Assembly (NCBI RefSeq): GCF_014633365.1
Contig: NC_068339.1
Span: 28,591,316 to 28,655,315, forward strand
Direction: 5' to 3'
From: Diospyros lotus
Lineage: Eukaryota > Streptophyta > Magnoliopsida > Ericales > Ebenaceae
DNA: 64,000 nucleotides
The number at the start of each line of letters is the position of its first letter. The stretch's first letter is position 1. Position numbers and translations under genes: made by a program. Positions 21,830 through 32,921 of the stretch are shown here, one piece after another. The notes below the pieces were generated by a model. The model saw only the letters and a list, made by a program, of their open reading frames with translations. It had not been told where the DNA came from and did no database searches.

Positions 21830-24288
21830 TGAATGACTTAATTATACATTTAATTGTTTCATTTTTATATAATTCTCCTAATTATAGAGAATAAGACATT
21901 GATAAGATAGCTCATAAACTCTTTCTATATAATGTAATCCCTCGATATTGTTTTATTTTTATTTTTATGCACATGAAATATATTAATTAATGTAGTTAGA
22001 ATTTAGTAATATTATGATTTTTAAATTTAATATATTTATCTAAATATATCTATCTAAATTTAATATATTTATCTAAATTTATAAAAAAATTAATTAAATA
22101 TACATTAATATATTAAATTTCTTATAGAATTTAATATTTATATATTTAAATATTTATAAATTAATTAAATAAATAAATAAAAATTAAGTTTAGCGACAAA
22201 TTGAAAGTTCCGTCTCTATATCAGCGATGAACTCGGACAATCTGTTACTAAATTTATTTATTTATTTTTTGTTATTTGATTTCGTATTAAATTTTAATTT
22301 TTTATTTTTAAAATTTGCGACGGAAAAAATTTTTTGTCTCTATATTTGAAAAGCAAAAAAATTACAATTCAAATTTAATGTTTTAGCGATAGAAATAGTT
22401 TTGTGTCGCTAAAAGTAGTGATAGAATATTAAATCTGTTGCAAAATTTAATTTATTATATTTTTAATTTAAACTAATATTTTTTTTTTAAACTTTAGGGA
22501 CAGAATTTATTTATGTCCCTAATATTTGCGACGGAAGATAAATTTCGTCGCTAAAATTAACGATAGAAAATAAATTTCGTCTCTATCTAAAAATGTATTT
22601 TTTATTTTTTTATTATTAAAACTATTATTAAAATAAATTCCTGCCTCTTGAATTTATTTATTTTTAATATTTTAATTATATAAAAAATAATATAACTTAT
22701 AAAAATAATATTAAAAATTATTTAATTGATAAAAATAATATATTTTAATAAAATTTTATTATTAAATAATTTAAATAAAATCTTACTGTAATTATCTAAA
22801 ATGTGATAATAAAATAATTTAAATTATTGTATTTTAAATTAATACTTATTTAAAATTAATTTGATATATTGAATTATTTATTAATAGTTTGTTATATTAA
22901 AAAATTAATTTTTCTATAAAAAAATTATATTAAACGAAATCTACATAACATTTATAAATTTTTAGGGTAATTTTCAAGTTTCATAAAAAAATTTAAAAAA
23001 TAAAAATTAAAAACATTCACCGAACTTAGGATTCTCAATTATAGAATAAAACAATACTAATGGCAGAACCCATCTGATCATCACAGTGGGTTTCAGATTG
23101 TTGAATTTTATCTATAACTCAGAGACAAAATTAGAAAGGACAAATGATAAAGAGATATATTTATTTTTTTCTTAATCAACATTAATGTTTTACATATAAC
23201 ACTTATATTAGATAGTGACATATGATATTATTATCAAGTATAAGACACAGTGTCGTCCATATATTGGCCCTGTTTGTTGTAGCTTAATTAAAGAAATTAT
23301 AGGTTATAACTTTTTATATTATAGCTTTTAAAACTTAAAATAAGTTGTGAACTTATTTGTTGCAACTTCTCAGAAAGATGTAGAAGGTATGGTACCCCAG
23401 CTTTGAAAAAATCAGTTTCTACCCCTTTTAAAAGTTAGTAGAAGTTATAAGTTATAATTCTACAAGTTAAAACAAACAATACATTACCACTTTTTTGAAG
23501 CTAGAAGTTAAAAATTACAGCTTTTAATTAAGCTACAAAAAACAAGCCCATTATGATTTTTAAACTTTTTAACTTAACAAAAAATTCCCATATTTATAAA
23601 AAGAAAGAGATTGACAAAATAACTCCTAGACTCCTTTCTATATAATGTAATCCCTCAATATTTTTTCATTTTTATGATTTCTAAAATTTAAAATAAAGAA
23701 AATTTCAATAATATTATGATTTTTAAACTTTTTATTTATTTTTCAAATATAATGTTTGTTTACATTTTGTACAAAGTTAATAAATATTACAAATAATTAA
23801 TTATTATACATTCAATTGATATAGTTAGAATTTAGCAATATTATGATTTTTAATATTAATATATTTATTTAAATTTTATAAATTAATTTTTTAATAATCA
23901 TCTCATGGTTAAATGTATATTTAAATATTCATTCCAAATTTAAATATTTATAAATTAATTAAATAAAACAATTAAAAATTAATGGTAGCGACGGAATATT
24001 CAATTTGTGGCTAAATCAGCGACGGATTTGGATAATTCGTCGCTAATTTTATTTTTTTTAATTTTTTTAATTTAAAAAATTTTAAATTTAATTTTTTATT
24101 ATTAAAATTTAGCGACGGAATAATATTTTCATCGCTAAATTAATATTAAAATTAATTTTTTATTTTAAAATGTTGTGACGGTATTTGTTTCCATCACTAA
24201 TAATAGCGACAGAAATAAATTTCATTGCTATACAAAAATTAATTAAATTCCGTCGCGACAACGACCGTCACCGCGGTCGCTTATAGTG
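21830..24288 (-). mobile_element. CACTA 5' terminal region with subterminal arrays; terminus at 24288
   Basis: The minus-oriented 5' end of the CACTA complex. Subterminal motifs (GCGACGGAAT and inverses) cluster at 22190-22600 and 23985-24280. The region ends '...gcttatagtg' at 24288, so the minus strand starts CACTATAAGCGACC, a CACTA terminus. Two homologous blocks (21880-22260 and 23605-24050) share 'gacaaaataactcctagact'-like and 'tcagcgacg' segments, and a third copy is at 58640-59380. No gene is seen in the AT-rich remainder. Confidence 0.7.
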
Positions 24289-24610
24289 GTGATTATGGCA
24301 AGTTTAGGCTATTTTGGGGGTTGGTAATACTAATCCCCATGTCCTAACAAAATTATTTTAAGTCACTCTATATTCTGATTTTAATAATGTTTCCATGTTA
24401 CGCAATAATTAACTTATTAAAAATCAGCTAATAATTTATGTTAACAGTTGGACTTTGGGTTGTTTGTGGTTCAATTTTTTGTCAGCATATACCCTTTAAA
24501 TTAGTATCCGTTGAAGCTACTAATACCTTGTTTTCTTAAAATAAAAAAGGAAATGGAAAAGGCCATATAGCATATAGAGCATATCAATAATAATTGATTC
24601 ATTATACTGT

Positions 24611-25056
24611 CTTGAAGAGTCAATAATAATTCATTCCGATAGCATTGACCCATCTTTCCCAGTAATTCTTTCTGTCAAAATTGAGAAGTTATTGCATTAA
24701 GTTTCCCATGCTTCTAGAATATGGAGTTGATTCATTATACTTTAAAACATGAACAAAGATCTTAACTTTCTAAGGATCTCTTAAACAAGTCACTGATTTA
24801 CAGGTGCAATCACTGGAGCTATAACGACTCCTCTTGTCTTGATGTAATAAAGACTAGAATATTGATGGTTCAGGTAAATTTAATGCATTTTCAGGTTTTT
24901 CTTTTTCTTTTTATCTTCGTAATGTTGGGTAGCTATTTTTGTTGCTTACTGGTGGCTCTTTCAAATTTTTCTCAGGGATCAGGAAAGCAGTACAAAGGTA
25001 TTTTTGATTGTGTTGGCACTATTGTTCGAGAAGAAGGAACTCCTGCTCTCTTCAAG
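24611..25056 (+). pseudogene. Mitochondrial S-adenosylmethionine carrier (SAMC-like) gene fragment
   Basis: Two exons are recognisable. Exon 24804-24873 (AG before, GT after) encodes AITGAITTPL, then a frame-breaking 5-bp insertion, then a DVIKTR..LMVQ-like carrier signature. Exon 24976-25056 encodes GSGKQYKGIFDCVGTIVREE followed by GTPALFK. Together they match the third repeat of plant SAMC, a mitochondrial carrier family protein that exchanges S-adenosylmethionine across plastid or mitochondrial envelopes. The following exon (GIGPRVLW region) is absent. Retained introns indicate a DNA-level copy rather than a retrogene. The left 312 bp is duplicated at 8481-8795. Confidence 0.75.
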
Positions 25057-25151
25057 GTGCGGCCTTCCCAAACTAGCATTATTTGTTAAATGCCTACAAA
25101 ATCAGGATGAACTAATTAACCATATGTTATTATCGTTCCTCAAATTTGCAG

Positions 25152-25822
25152 GCAACCAAAAACTATGAGAAAGCAGTTTAACTTAACTGGAACAGTCCCC
25201 ACTCCCCAGGCGGGTCTTTAAGAAATCTTTCCTTTTTCTGCCTTTGACATTTGAGCATGAATACTGGTGTATCTTCTGTCAAGCCTCCAGCTGGTTATTT
25301 GCTTGAAAATTTATGTTCAACTTCTTGGTCATAAATTCATGGTCAATGTTTTTCCAGGCACTTAACAACTGGGGACTGGCTCTGCAGGTACGTACTTTCA
25401 GTCGAAATGAGTTTACTGAGAAATTCGTATATCATTAAGAAATTTTTTTTTGTTTTTGTTATTCTAAGAGCAGTTGCACAAAGGTTTATTTTGCAAATTT
25501 GTGGCAATACTGGACCTTTTATTTAGTCTGTAAATGTGCATATCAGGAACTCAGTGCAATTGTTCCAGCACGAGAAAAGCAAACTATATATTGTGGAAAC
25601 CGCAACTAGTAAGGTACAAAAATAATTAGGGATATCAAATTGCTTGGATGGATGAAAGAAATAGGTCACTGTACATGCCTGCCTATATGTTTAATGAATG
25701 TGGTTATGGGTTCTATGCTTTTGATTCCTTCTATTTGTGTTATATTGCAGTTTAGGGCGCAGCCATACAATTGATATTTGATTTTCATAGGGCAATCTAC
25801 AACCTTGGGACTGTTCTTGTAG
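25152..25822 (+). pseudogene. HLB1-like TPR protein gene fragment (four exons)
   Basis: Exons with consensus splice sites are at 25152-25209 (ATKNYEKAV, stop, LNWNSP), 25358-25387 (ALNNWGLALQ), 25547-25613 (ELSAIVPAREKQTI, then a frameshift to IVETATSK) and 25751-25822 (FRA, frameshift, AIQLIFDFHRAIYNLGTVL). The series matches a plant tetratricopeptide protein of the HLB1 type, a Golgi/TGN factor that links to actin; the family name is from memory and needs a search. A stop, a 7-bp duplication and two 1-2-bp frameshifts show a pseudogene. It follows the SAMC fragment directly, on the same strand, although the two genes are unrelated. Confidence 0.7.
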
Positions 25823-26105
25823 TCATACATTTTTAACTACCATAGTACTAACTTGTCAGTTGCATGTTGCTTCGGAGTGTCCCCATGGCAGTTGTGGACT
25901 TTTCTTCTTTGTTGCTTTCTCTTTCTATAGCCATATTTTTGTAGAGTTTAAATAAATTTTCCTGATAAGCTTGAGAGTTATCCTCTGGCCTTTTATAGAA
26001 TTTTTCAGCCAATCATCTTCTTCCACCCGCCTTGCCACCTAGCCGTCTTGATGTGTGTCTCATGATTACCTCCAACCGTGGGTTTGGCTGATTCATTTCA
26101 CCTGT
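25823..26105. other. No gene seen (probable intron or flank of the HLB1-like fragment)
   Basis: This stretch has no coding signal I can support. Its moderate base composition and position suggest retained intron sequence of the HLB1-like pseudogene. Confidence 0.4.
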
Positions 26106-26410
26106 GAGTTCGTTTAGACTTTTTAAAAATTACATTTTAAGCCAAAATTTTATGCCTTTGCACTTTGACCCCTGAACCATTTGAGACTTTGGCTATTCTT
26201 GAATATACTTTATTTTGGTCACCAAAATTCCTTTGGGATAGACTTGTCGCACTTTTCATTGGCCCCTGAAAGGTTTCTAATACTTTTGGTAAATTACATT
26301 TTTCTTTGAATTTTTCAAGAAATTATACTTTTGCCCCTAAACTTTTATGATCCTTTAAAATGTTCTATTTCCTCGTATGTATAAATTTTACAAAAATTTT
26401 GGGTATTACA
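26106..26410 (-). mobile_element. Truncated Ty3/gypsy LTR fragment
   Basis: About 300 bp resembles the terminal part of the LTRs at 1-717 and 801-3178: 'cactttgacccctgaacc', 'cttttgcccctaaac', and an end at 26401-26410 in 'gggtattaca' (minus strand TGTAATACCC). The remainder of the LTR and the internal region are absent. Confidence 0.55.
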
Positions 26411-26591
26411 AACATGAATGAATATTTACATATTTCTTGACTATCTAACCAAAAAAAGTGTCGAGCGTTGTCCTCAACCGCTATTGACACTAATTGTGCT
26501 TACATTTCATTACACTACCTTCTTAATTAACTTAATCACTTTATATTCATAATTTTTTTTCAAAGTCAACAAACTCATCATTTGATGCAAT

Positions 26592-28758
26592 TTAGATTTT
26601 GATGCAAAAAATTTGATTTAACTTAACTTCTGACACTTCAGATGATGTTCTCAAACTAACCTTTGATAATTTCGAAAATAGGAGCAAACTAGAATGCTCA
26701 GCACGATCACCAACTTCTACATTGATATTGACCAAATTTTCAACATCATCACCATTGAAAACTTCTTCAGACCCATGTTTTGCATCATCACAATTAAAAA
26801 CATCTTTAACCCCATGTTTATCATCACAATTAACATCTTCAAGCCAATTTTCATCCACAACATCATCACAATTAACATTGTCGTCCAAACCGGTCGTAGT
26901 CAAAATTAAGTTGTGTTTTCAGTTGTACTTTGTCTACAAAATCAACATAAAATGAGCACTACAAGAAAAATTATTTTTAGTAACGGAATTTAGTGACGGA
27001 ATTATTCCTTCGCTAATTTTTTTAAATATTTTTTTAATTTGGTGATGAAATTAGCGACGAAAAACCCGTCACTAAATTTAGTGACGAAAATTTTGTTGCT
27101 AAAAAATAAAAATAAATTAATTAATTAATTAAAATTTAGCGATAGGGTCAACCTCGTCACTAAAACATTAAAAAAAATAAAATTAAAATTTAGCGACGGG
27201 GTCAACCCCGTCGATAAAAAATAAAATAAATAAAATAAAAAAATAAAATTTAGCAATAGGGTCAATCCCATAACTAAAAAATAAAAATAAATAAATAAAA
27301 AAAATAAAATTTAGCAACACGGTCAACCCCATCGCTAAAAAATAAAACAAAATTAAATAAAAAAATAAAATTTAGAGACAGTGTTGCCCCCATCACTAAA
27401 AAATAAAAAAAATTAAAAAAATAAATAAAAGAAATTAAAATTTAGCGATGGGGTGAACCCCGTCACTTTCACCCGATCGCTAAAAAATAAAATTAAATTA
27501 AATAAAGAATTAAAATTTAGCAACAGACAATCCCGTGGCTAAAAAAATAAATAAATAAATAAAATTTAGCGGTGGTGTTAACCCCATCGCTAAAAAATAA
27601 AAAATAAATAAATTAAAAATTAAAAAATTTACATTTAAACATATCATAATAATTTTTACTAACATTAATATTAGTAAAAATTAAACTAATAACTTTTTAA
27701 ACATATTACAAATTAAAAACAAAATAAAAACATAATTTTTCACTACTAATATAATAATTAATAAAGTTTTATTTGAATTAATAACAAAATAAAATTAAAA
27801 TTAATATTCATTTCCCTTTACTAACATTAATATTAAAATTAATATCATTAAATAAGTTTGATAAATTTTGGTATATAAATATAATTCTGAAATATTTGAA
27901 AGAGAATACTATAAATATATTTTATATACATCAATAAACAAAGAAACTTCCAGATCGGCTGGCTCGCTTACGAAACTTGGTCATGAGAGGTTGGAGATTC
28001 GAATCCGATAGAGAGTTTGAGATAATAGCTGAGAGTAATATCCCAGCGCTGCCACATGGCGAGTAAAGGCACGGTCACGTAGTGCGTGTTGAATTTTAAA
28101 TTTTGGGGTTGAATTTAGAGACAGAATTAGCAACGGGGTCAATCCTGTCACTAAAAAATAAAAAATAAATTAAAATTTAACGACGAGGTAACCCGCTAAA
28201 AAATAAAAAATAAATAAATAAAAAGTTAAAATTTTGTGACAGGGTCAACCCCGTCTCTAAAAAATAAAAAAATTAAATAAAAAATTAAAATTTAGCAACA
28301 GGGTCAACTCCGTCGCTGATTAGTGACTGGTACAACCCCCGTCGCTGATTCTGTCACTAAAAAAATTTCGTAACTAAATTTTAGCAACGAATTTTGATGT
28401 TTTAGTGACGAAATTTTTCGTCGCTAAAACGTTAATTTTTTGTAGTAGAGCTTCTGAAATCTATCCAAGAGCATTTTACTAGGAAGCACTCAACATCTAT
28501 ATCATCATGAATTTTCGTTGGAAATGCAAATAGATCTAACTTCTTAAACTTGTACTTCAGCACAATCAACTTCTCAGTCGAACTAACATTGAACCTCTTG
28601 TATAAGGAACTTACTAATTGGTCGAATATGCAATCTGACTTCACACGTATTACCTAACCACATTTATTGATCATGTACTTATATTCTTTCACATCAATAT
28701 CATATTCTCACTGACCTCCATAAATCACAGGTACAAATATAGGTCTAGAAGTTGTCAT
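26592..28758 (-). pseudogene. MULE-like N-terminal ORF, split by a CACTA element
   Basis: From the ATG at 28758 the minus strand reads MTTSRPIFVPVIYGGQ, a stop, then EYDIDVKEYKYMINKCG, a stop, then VKSDCIFDQLVSSLYKRFNV and LIVLKYKFKKLDLFAFPTKI. This resembles the N-terminal PB1-like part of plant MULE transposase genes. The CACTA MITE at 26957-28447 interrupts it. Left of the MITE the frame continues (26903-26592) as Asp/Asn-rich VNCDDVVDENWLEDVNCDD-type repeats, also typical of the acidic linker in such genes. The zinc-finger and catalytic parts are not present. The MULE assignment is moderate; a search could reassign it. Confidence 0.45.
26957..28447. mobile_element. Non-autonomous CACTA element (MITE-like), 1491 bp
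   Basis: It starts CACTACAAGAAAAATTA and ends TTAATTTTTTGTAGTA (minus strand TACTACAAAAAATTAA), flanked by GAG on both sides (26954-26956 and 28448-28450), the 3-bp duplication expected of CACTA. The interior is an array of palindromic motifs, 'tttagcgacggggtcaa' paired with 'ccccgtcgctaaa', repeated at roughly 60-bp spacing (27060-27600 and 28120-28330). It encodes nothing. It is inserted in the MULE-like ORF. Confidence 0.85.
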
Positions 28759-28760
28759 TC

Positions 28761-30308
28761 CTATAATATAAATTGAATCAATTTATAAAATTAAATTAAA
28801 ACATATCGATTTTGTAAGTATAAAAATATATTGATTGTTTAAGGTTATATCGATTTCTTAATATCGGTCGTATAAGGATATGTTGGTTAATAGATATTAA
28901 TTTACATAAAATCTCAACCGATAACATGTTATTGATATATCAGTTGAGAAAGAATGTCGATACATATATATTTTTTCCAAACTGATATATTGATTGACAT
29001 ATATCTTTTCATGACCAATATATAAATCGATATAAAATATTTTTCATAATTATGTTGTGTTTTAACTTATACTGATTGAAATATATCATGACTTAATCGA
29101 TATATGTTCAAACCAGTGAAATGCATACTCTTCACTCAATCAAGCTTTTGAATGAAGAATTAGAGCCAAGTTTATTTACAAACTCATTATGTTTTCATTC
29201 AAAAAATAGCAGAGAAATGAATAAAATACTCTAAAATTGCTCAAATTGCTAAAATTTATTGGGAAAAGTTTTTCAAAAATAAAAAAATAAATACATGCCC
29301 AATATGGAGACAAGCTACCGAATCTGCAAAGAGAAGAACAACACTGGTTTTGAAGAAGAGGATTGATATAAAAACAATAGCACTTAGATGGAGAGAAAGA
29401 AAGACGAGCGAGAGAAAATAATGATGAGTGAGTGAGAATGTACATGAAAGAAGAAGATAGGATCCTATAGATAATTTGAAGTCGAGTATTTTTGTCCAAT
29501 CAATTTTTTAGTGTGCTAGTTTTGCCAAGATTTTAAAAGTGTCCTATTTTTTCAAAGTTTAGTACCGAAAGTCATATTTTTCCAAATTTTCCAATACATT
29601 TTTGAGTTGAGTTCCATGATGAGAGTCATCATGAAAATTAGTTAACCTCACCTATATTGTAAAGGATTAAGTAATTCTTTCTGTTATAATGATTTGAGTT
29701 GAAATTGCTAGATAAATGTGAAATATCTTGTCGTAAGTATATGAAGATTAAGGCAGTGACGTTAAAGAGATTTGAAATCTCTATCATGAATTTCTTTATA
29801 CTAAGTTTAGATTTATTTGCTCTTTAGACCATTGAAATTGCCTTGTAAAAACTTACTCTATGGGTAGCCTTTGAAGAAAGGTTTTATAGATAAGTGCTCC
29901 AAGACTAATTATGCTTTGTGAAAATTATTCATATATATTGACTTAGAAAATATTTTAAAATTCCAAGTCTCTTTCAGAATTGAAATTCTTTACGCTAATC
30001 CCCATCCCATGATCAATAAATTTCATGCCAATACTTACAAAAATATAAAAACAAGCATTCAATTTTTAATGCTTTTTTTTCAATTTCACTCTCCAAGAAA
30101 AAATAAAAACAAAATATATTAAAATGCTGAATTATTATTCTTGAAGAACAAACATGCTGACCCTCAGAAACTCAACCTCAACAGATTGCCGCTTACGTTA
30201 ATTTTATTCAATAATTTCCTCCTTGGTGTCGTTGGCCAATTTTAATCATTCGTATACTCCTACAAGTAACTGAAGAGGGGCTTTGATTTGATTTTAGAAC
30301 TGATTTGG
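28761..30308. other. AT-rich intergenic DNA, no gene seen
   Basis: I see no supported gene. Positions 28790-29110 are rich in 'cgatatat'-type words, variants of a short degenerate repeat. The open frames here lack any recognisable motif. Confidence 0.5.
30288..30305 (-). terminator. Possible snRNA 3'-end box
   Basis: Just past the U2 3' end the minus strand reads CAAATCAGTTCTAAAATC, close to the plant snRNA 3'-box pattern CA(N3-10)AGTNNAA, with one mismatch. It would direct 3'-end formation. Confidence 0.5.
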
Positions 30309-30504
30309 GTGGGGTGCGCCAGGCCCAGGCAATAGTGCAAAGCCTAGGCGACGCTCGAGGACCCCAGCAGCAAGCTACCGTGATGGGCCCTCCCCCTCAA
30401 AAAATTAATTTAATATCATGTGAGCCGATGGCCCACGTATCAGATATTAAACTGATAAGAACAGATACTACACTTGATCTTAGCCAAAAGGCCGAGAAAG
30501 GTAT
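30309..30504 (-). ncRNA. U2: U2 spliceosomal snRNA
   Basis: The minus strand from 30504 reads ATACCTTTCTCGGCCTTTTG, the conserved U2 5' end. It continues through the branch-point recognition sequence (GTGTAGTATCTGTTCTTATC), the Sm site region (ATTTTTTGAGG) and the 3' stem-loops, to GGCGCACCCCACCC at 30309, giving 196 nt, the normal plant length. U2 pairs with the intron branch site in the spliceosome. All conserved blocks are intact and full promoter elements are upstream, so this is very likely an expressed gene. The plus-strand open frame across it is a shadow. Confidence 0.96.
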
Positions 30505-30527
30505 GAATTGAAAATTAGCTTCCCTCC

Positions 30528-30536
30528 TAATTTATA
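30528..30536 (-). promoter_or_regulatory. U2 snRNA TATA box
   Basis: The minus strand reads TATAAATTA, 24-32 bp upstream of the U2 start. It lies 33 bp from the Upstream Sequence Element; in plants this spacing selects RNA polymerase II rather than III. Confidence 0.85.
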
Positions 30537-30569
30537 TTCGATCTCAGCTCGCTGCTTCTATTGTTTACC

Positions 30570-30580
30570 CGATGTGGGAC
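30570..30580 (-). promoter_or_regulatory. Plant snRNA Upstream Sequence Element (USE)
   Basis: The minus strand reads GTCCCACATCG, a perfect match to the plant USE consensus RTCCCACATCG, 66-76 bp upstream of the U2 start. It is required for snRNA transcription in plants. Confidence 0.93.
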
Positions 30581-31009
30581 ACTGACAACGCATGGCATGG
30601 CATCGCAGCTCATCACATCGCCCTTGTATAGAACCAGAATGCCCCGCCAAGAAAGCAAGTGATTTACTATCTGCTTGATGGATTCTCGAAGCCTTTCAAT
30701 ACAAGATGGCATGCTTGAAGTTGCAATGGTGAAGCTAATTGACACAGATTGGAGCTAGCAAGCAACAGAACCATCTGTCATGCATACAAACAGAGGATGG
30801 GATGGCTAAACAGGTCTAAAGCCAAGGCAACCAAAAGGCGCCAGTGCCTGCACCCAGCCAGGAATTTTTTAAAATATATATATATATATATATTATTATA
30901 ATATGTATCATATATTTAATTAAGTAAATAATTAAAAATGCATTAAAAACCCTTATTTCTTAGAGTTAAGCTGAAAAAAAAAGTAGCCATATAATAAAAA
31001 AGTAACGTC

Positions 31010-31317
31010 TAGAAATGACAAATAGGCAGGCCCACCTCCAGCTTGGCCATCCATTTTATGGGTTAGGTCGAATTTGGCTTGCAAAAGAGATAGGTCAGGC
31101 CTGACAATAGAAAATGGGGTTCGACATAGCCCTATGACCCTTAATAAATGGGACAAGGTGGGCCAAAGTATAATTAAATATAAAAATTTACTATTGAAAG
31201 GTTTTTGGTGGGTCAAGCTAGACCGTGGGCCACAAAGCATTGGCCCGACGCGGCCCGACCCATTTACTACAATACTAGGCTGGGCTGGGAGGCGGCCCAA
31301 CTCATTTGCCAACTCTA
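31010..31317. mobile_element. Short non-autonomous hAT element (308 bp)
   Basis: The ends TAGAAATGACAAAT and (inverse) TAGAGTTGGCAAAT agree at 11 of 14 bases, flanked by GTAACGTC (31002-31009) and GTAACATC (31318-31325), an 8-bp duplication with one mismatch. The interior has GGGCC/GGCCC subterminal motifs and no coding capacity. Open frames across it on both strands are artefacts. Confidence 0.75.
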
Positions 31318-31325
31318 GTAACATC

Positions 31326-32136
31326 ATTTGTAAATATTGTCATATTTATTAAACTAGGAGGTAGAAACTTATTTATAATAAAAAAAAAATTTATTTCTAT
31401 AAAAGGTTATAATCTCGAAGTTGGTAAAAATTCTTCTAAAGCCCTAAAGTTATGTGCATTGTTTCGCCCTTATTCTTTTGCACAATTGGTAAGATTCACA
31501 TACTTTTACACAATTGTTTGAAAAATTATTTTATTATTTAGAACATGTTATTTTTATTTGTGTAAACCTCAGGATTATTTTGTTTCTTTATTATTAGTTG
31601 TTGTTATCGAAATACAATAATAAATTTATTTAACGAGAAATATTGTCGTCAAACAATTTGAGCTTGCAAGAAAAAAAATAATCAAAGGGTACGGGGAGAT
31701 TCTCGCGCAAACACTCAAATGCTTAAATCAGACACTAAAAATGATGAAAATTATATTGAAACTAATATTAGAGCCGTATTTTTTTTTAAAATGATATATG
31801 TTTATTTATAGAGTAGTATGAAGTAATTCTAAGTAGTTTAAGATTAAAATTCTTACGGATAATGTATATCTTAATATTATAAACCTCTTAGAATTAGTAT
31901 TCTTACAAATGACGTCTATCTTGTTATTCTGAAACCTGTTAAAATTATGATTCTTATTAACTATTTGAACAGAACATTGAGAACAATTGGCGTCGTCTAT
32001 GTTCTCGTGATTATGTTGTTTCTTTATTACTAGTAATTTAAATAAAGTTGGGTTCAATTAATATAACATGTTACTTCTTGTTTAATTTTAATTGATATTT
32101 ATTTAGACATTATGGAATACCATACTCAGGGTAGTA
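31326..32136. other. AT-rich intergenic DNA, no gene seen
   Basis: No coding or structural RNA signal is visible. A short direct repeat of 'ttagaattagtattcttac'-like words occurs at about 31850-31960. Confidence 0.5.
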
Positions 32137-32141
32137 CCCAA

Positions 32142-32887
32142 TGTTAGAAGTAAGTATGTGTGTGGGGGGTTTTTATCTTTATTTTTATTTTCTTTTCTTG
32201 CTTGGTCCCCAAGGTGTTCTAGATTTCCTTAGCCCCCAAGGTCTTCTAGAAATACTTGGCCCCCAAGTTCTTTTAAATTAGATTGGTCTCCAAGTTTCCT
32301 TCATTGCTAAGTTTATGAGGTGCCTATATATATTGGTTGTGTTGGCTGATTTTTGTGTGTGAAGTTTTCCATTTCTCCACAAGCTTTCAAGTTGTTCTCT
32401 CTTCTCAAGTTTTGCCTCCCATCTTGAGTTTTCTTCATTGAGAGCAAGCCCGTCTTGAGTTCTGCTAGCTCCGGTCGTTCGTGGCTGTCGTTCATCGGAG
32501 AGGTCGTTTCATCCTGCTGAGACAGTCGCCGTAGTCTGCTTGCCGCCGGTGCAGGGCGCTAACTATCTTCAGGACAGCGCAAAGCGCGACTTGACCTACT
32601 TCTGTTCCTGCCTCTTCCACGATCCAGAAGTTTGTTCCTGATTCCTTGTCGTTCCAGCTGGGAGCAGTGCTGTTCAACCATCTTCTCTGATTTGCTGTTT
32701 TAGTCTAGTAACCTCTGTTGTTGTTCATTTAATTATAAGCTCTTGTTACCGTAAATATCAGCTGTTATAATAGTGGTCAAGTATATAGTATATGTTTCTT
32801 GTATCATAGTCGGTTAGAACTACTTTCTTGTATCAAGCAAGTTATTTTTGTATTACGTACGCATCTATACTCTCTGTATCCCTAACA
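32142..32887 (+). repeat. 5' LTR of the copia element
   Basis: A 746-bp direct repeat of 37533-38284. A TATA-like tract (32324-32334, 'ctatatatatt') about 550 bp before the LTR end is a plausible promoter core for the genomic RNA. The short minus-strand frames that occur in both LTRs are not genes. Confidence 0.93.
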
Positions 32888-32921
32888 TTCTGAAGACAGT
32901 TAGTAAGAGAGTCTAGGAAAG

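Noticed and set aside
7196..24289. Treating 7196-24289 as one simple CACTA insertion with a TGA duplication
   Set aside because: TGA occurs at both edges only if the right end is moved by one base, the two termini match poorly, and the gypsy RT does not resume on the right.
29176..29499. 107-codon minus-strand frame
   Set aside because: Hydrophobic, no recognised motif, no neighbouring exons or promoter; probably chance in AT-rich DNA.
30305..30511. 68-codon plus-strand frame
   Set aside because: Lies antisense across the U2 snRNA gene, which fully explains the sequence.
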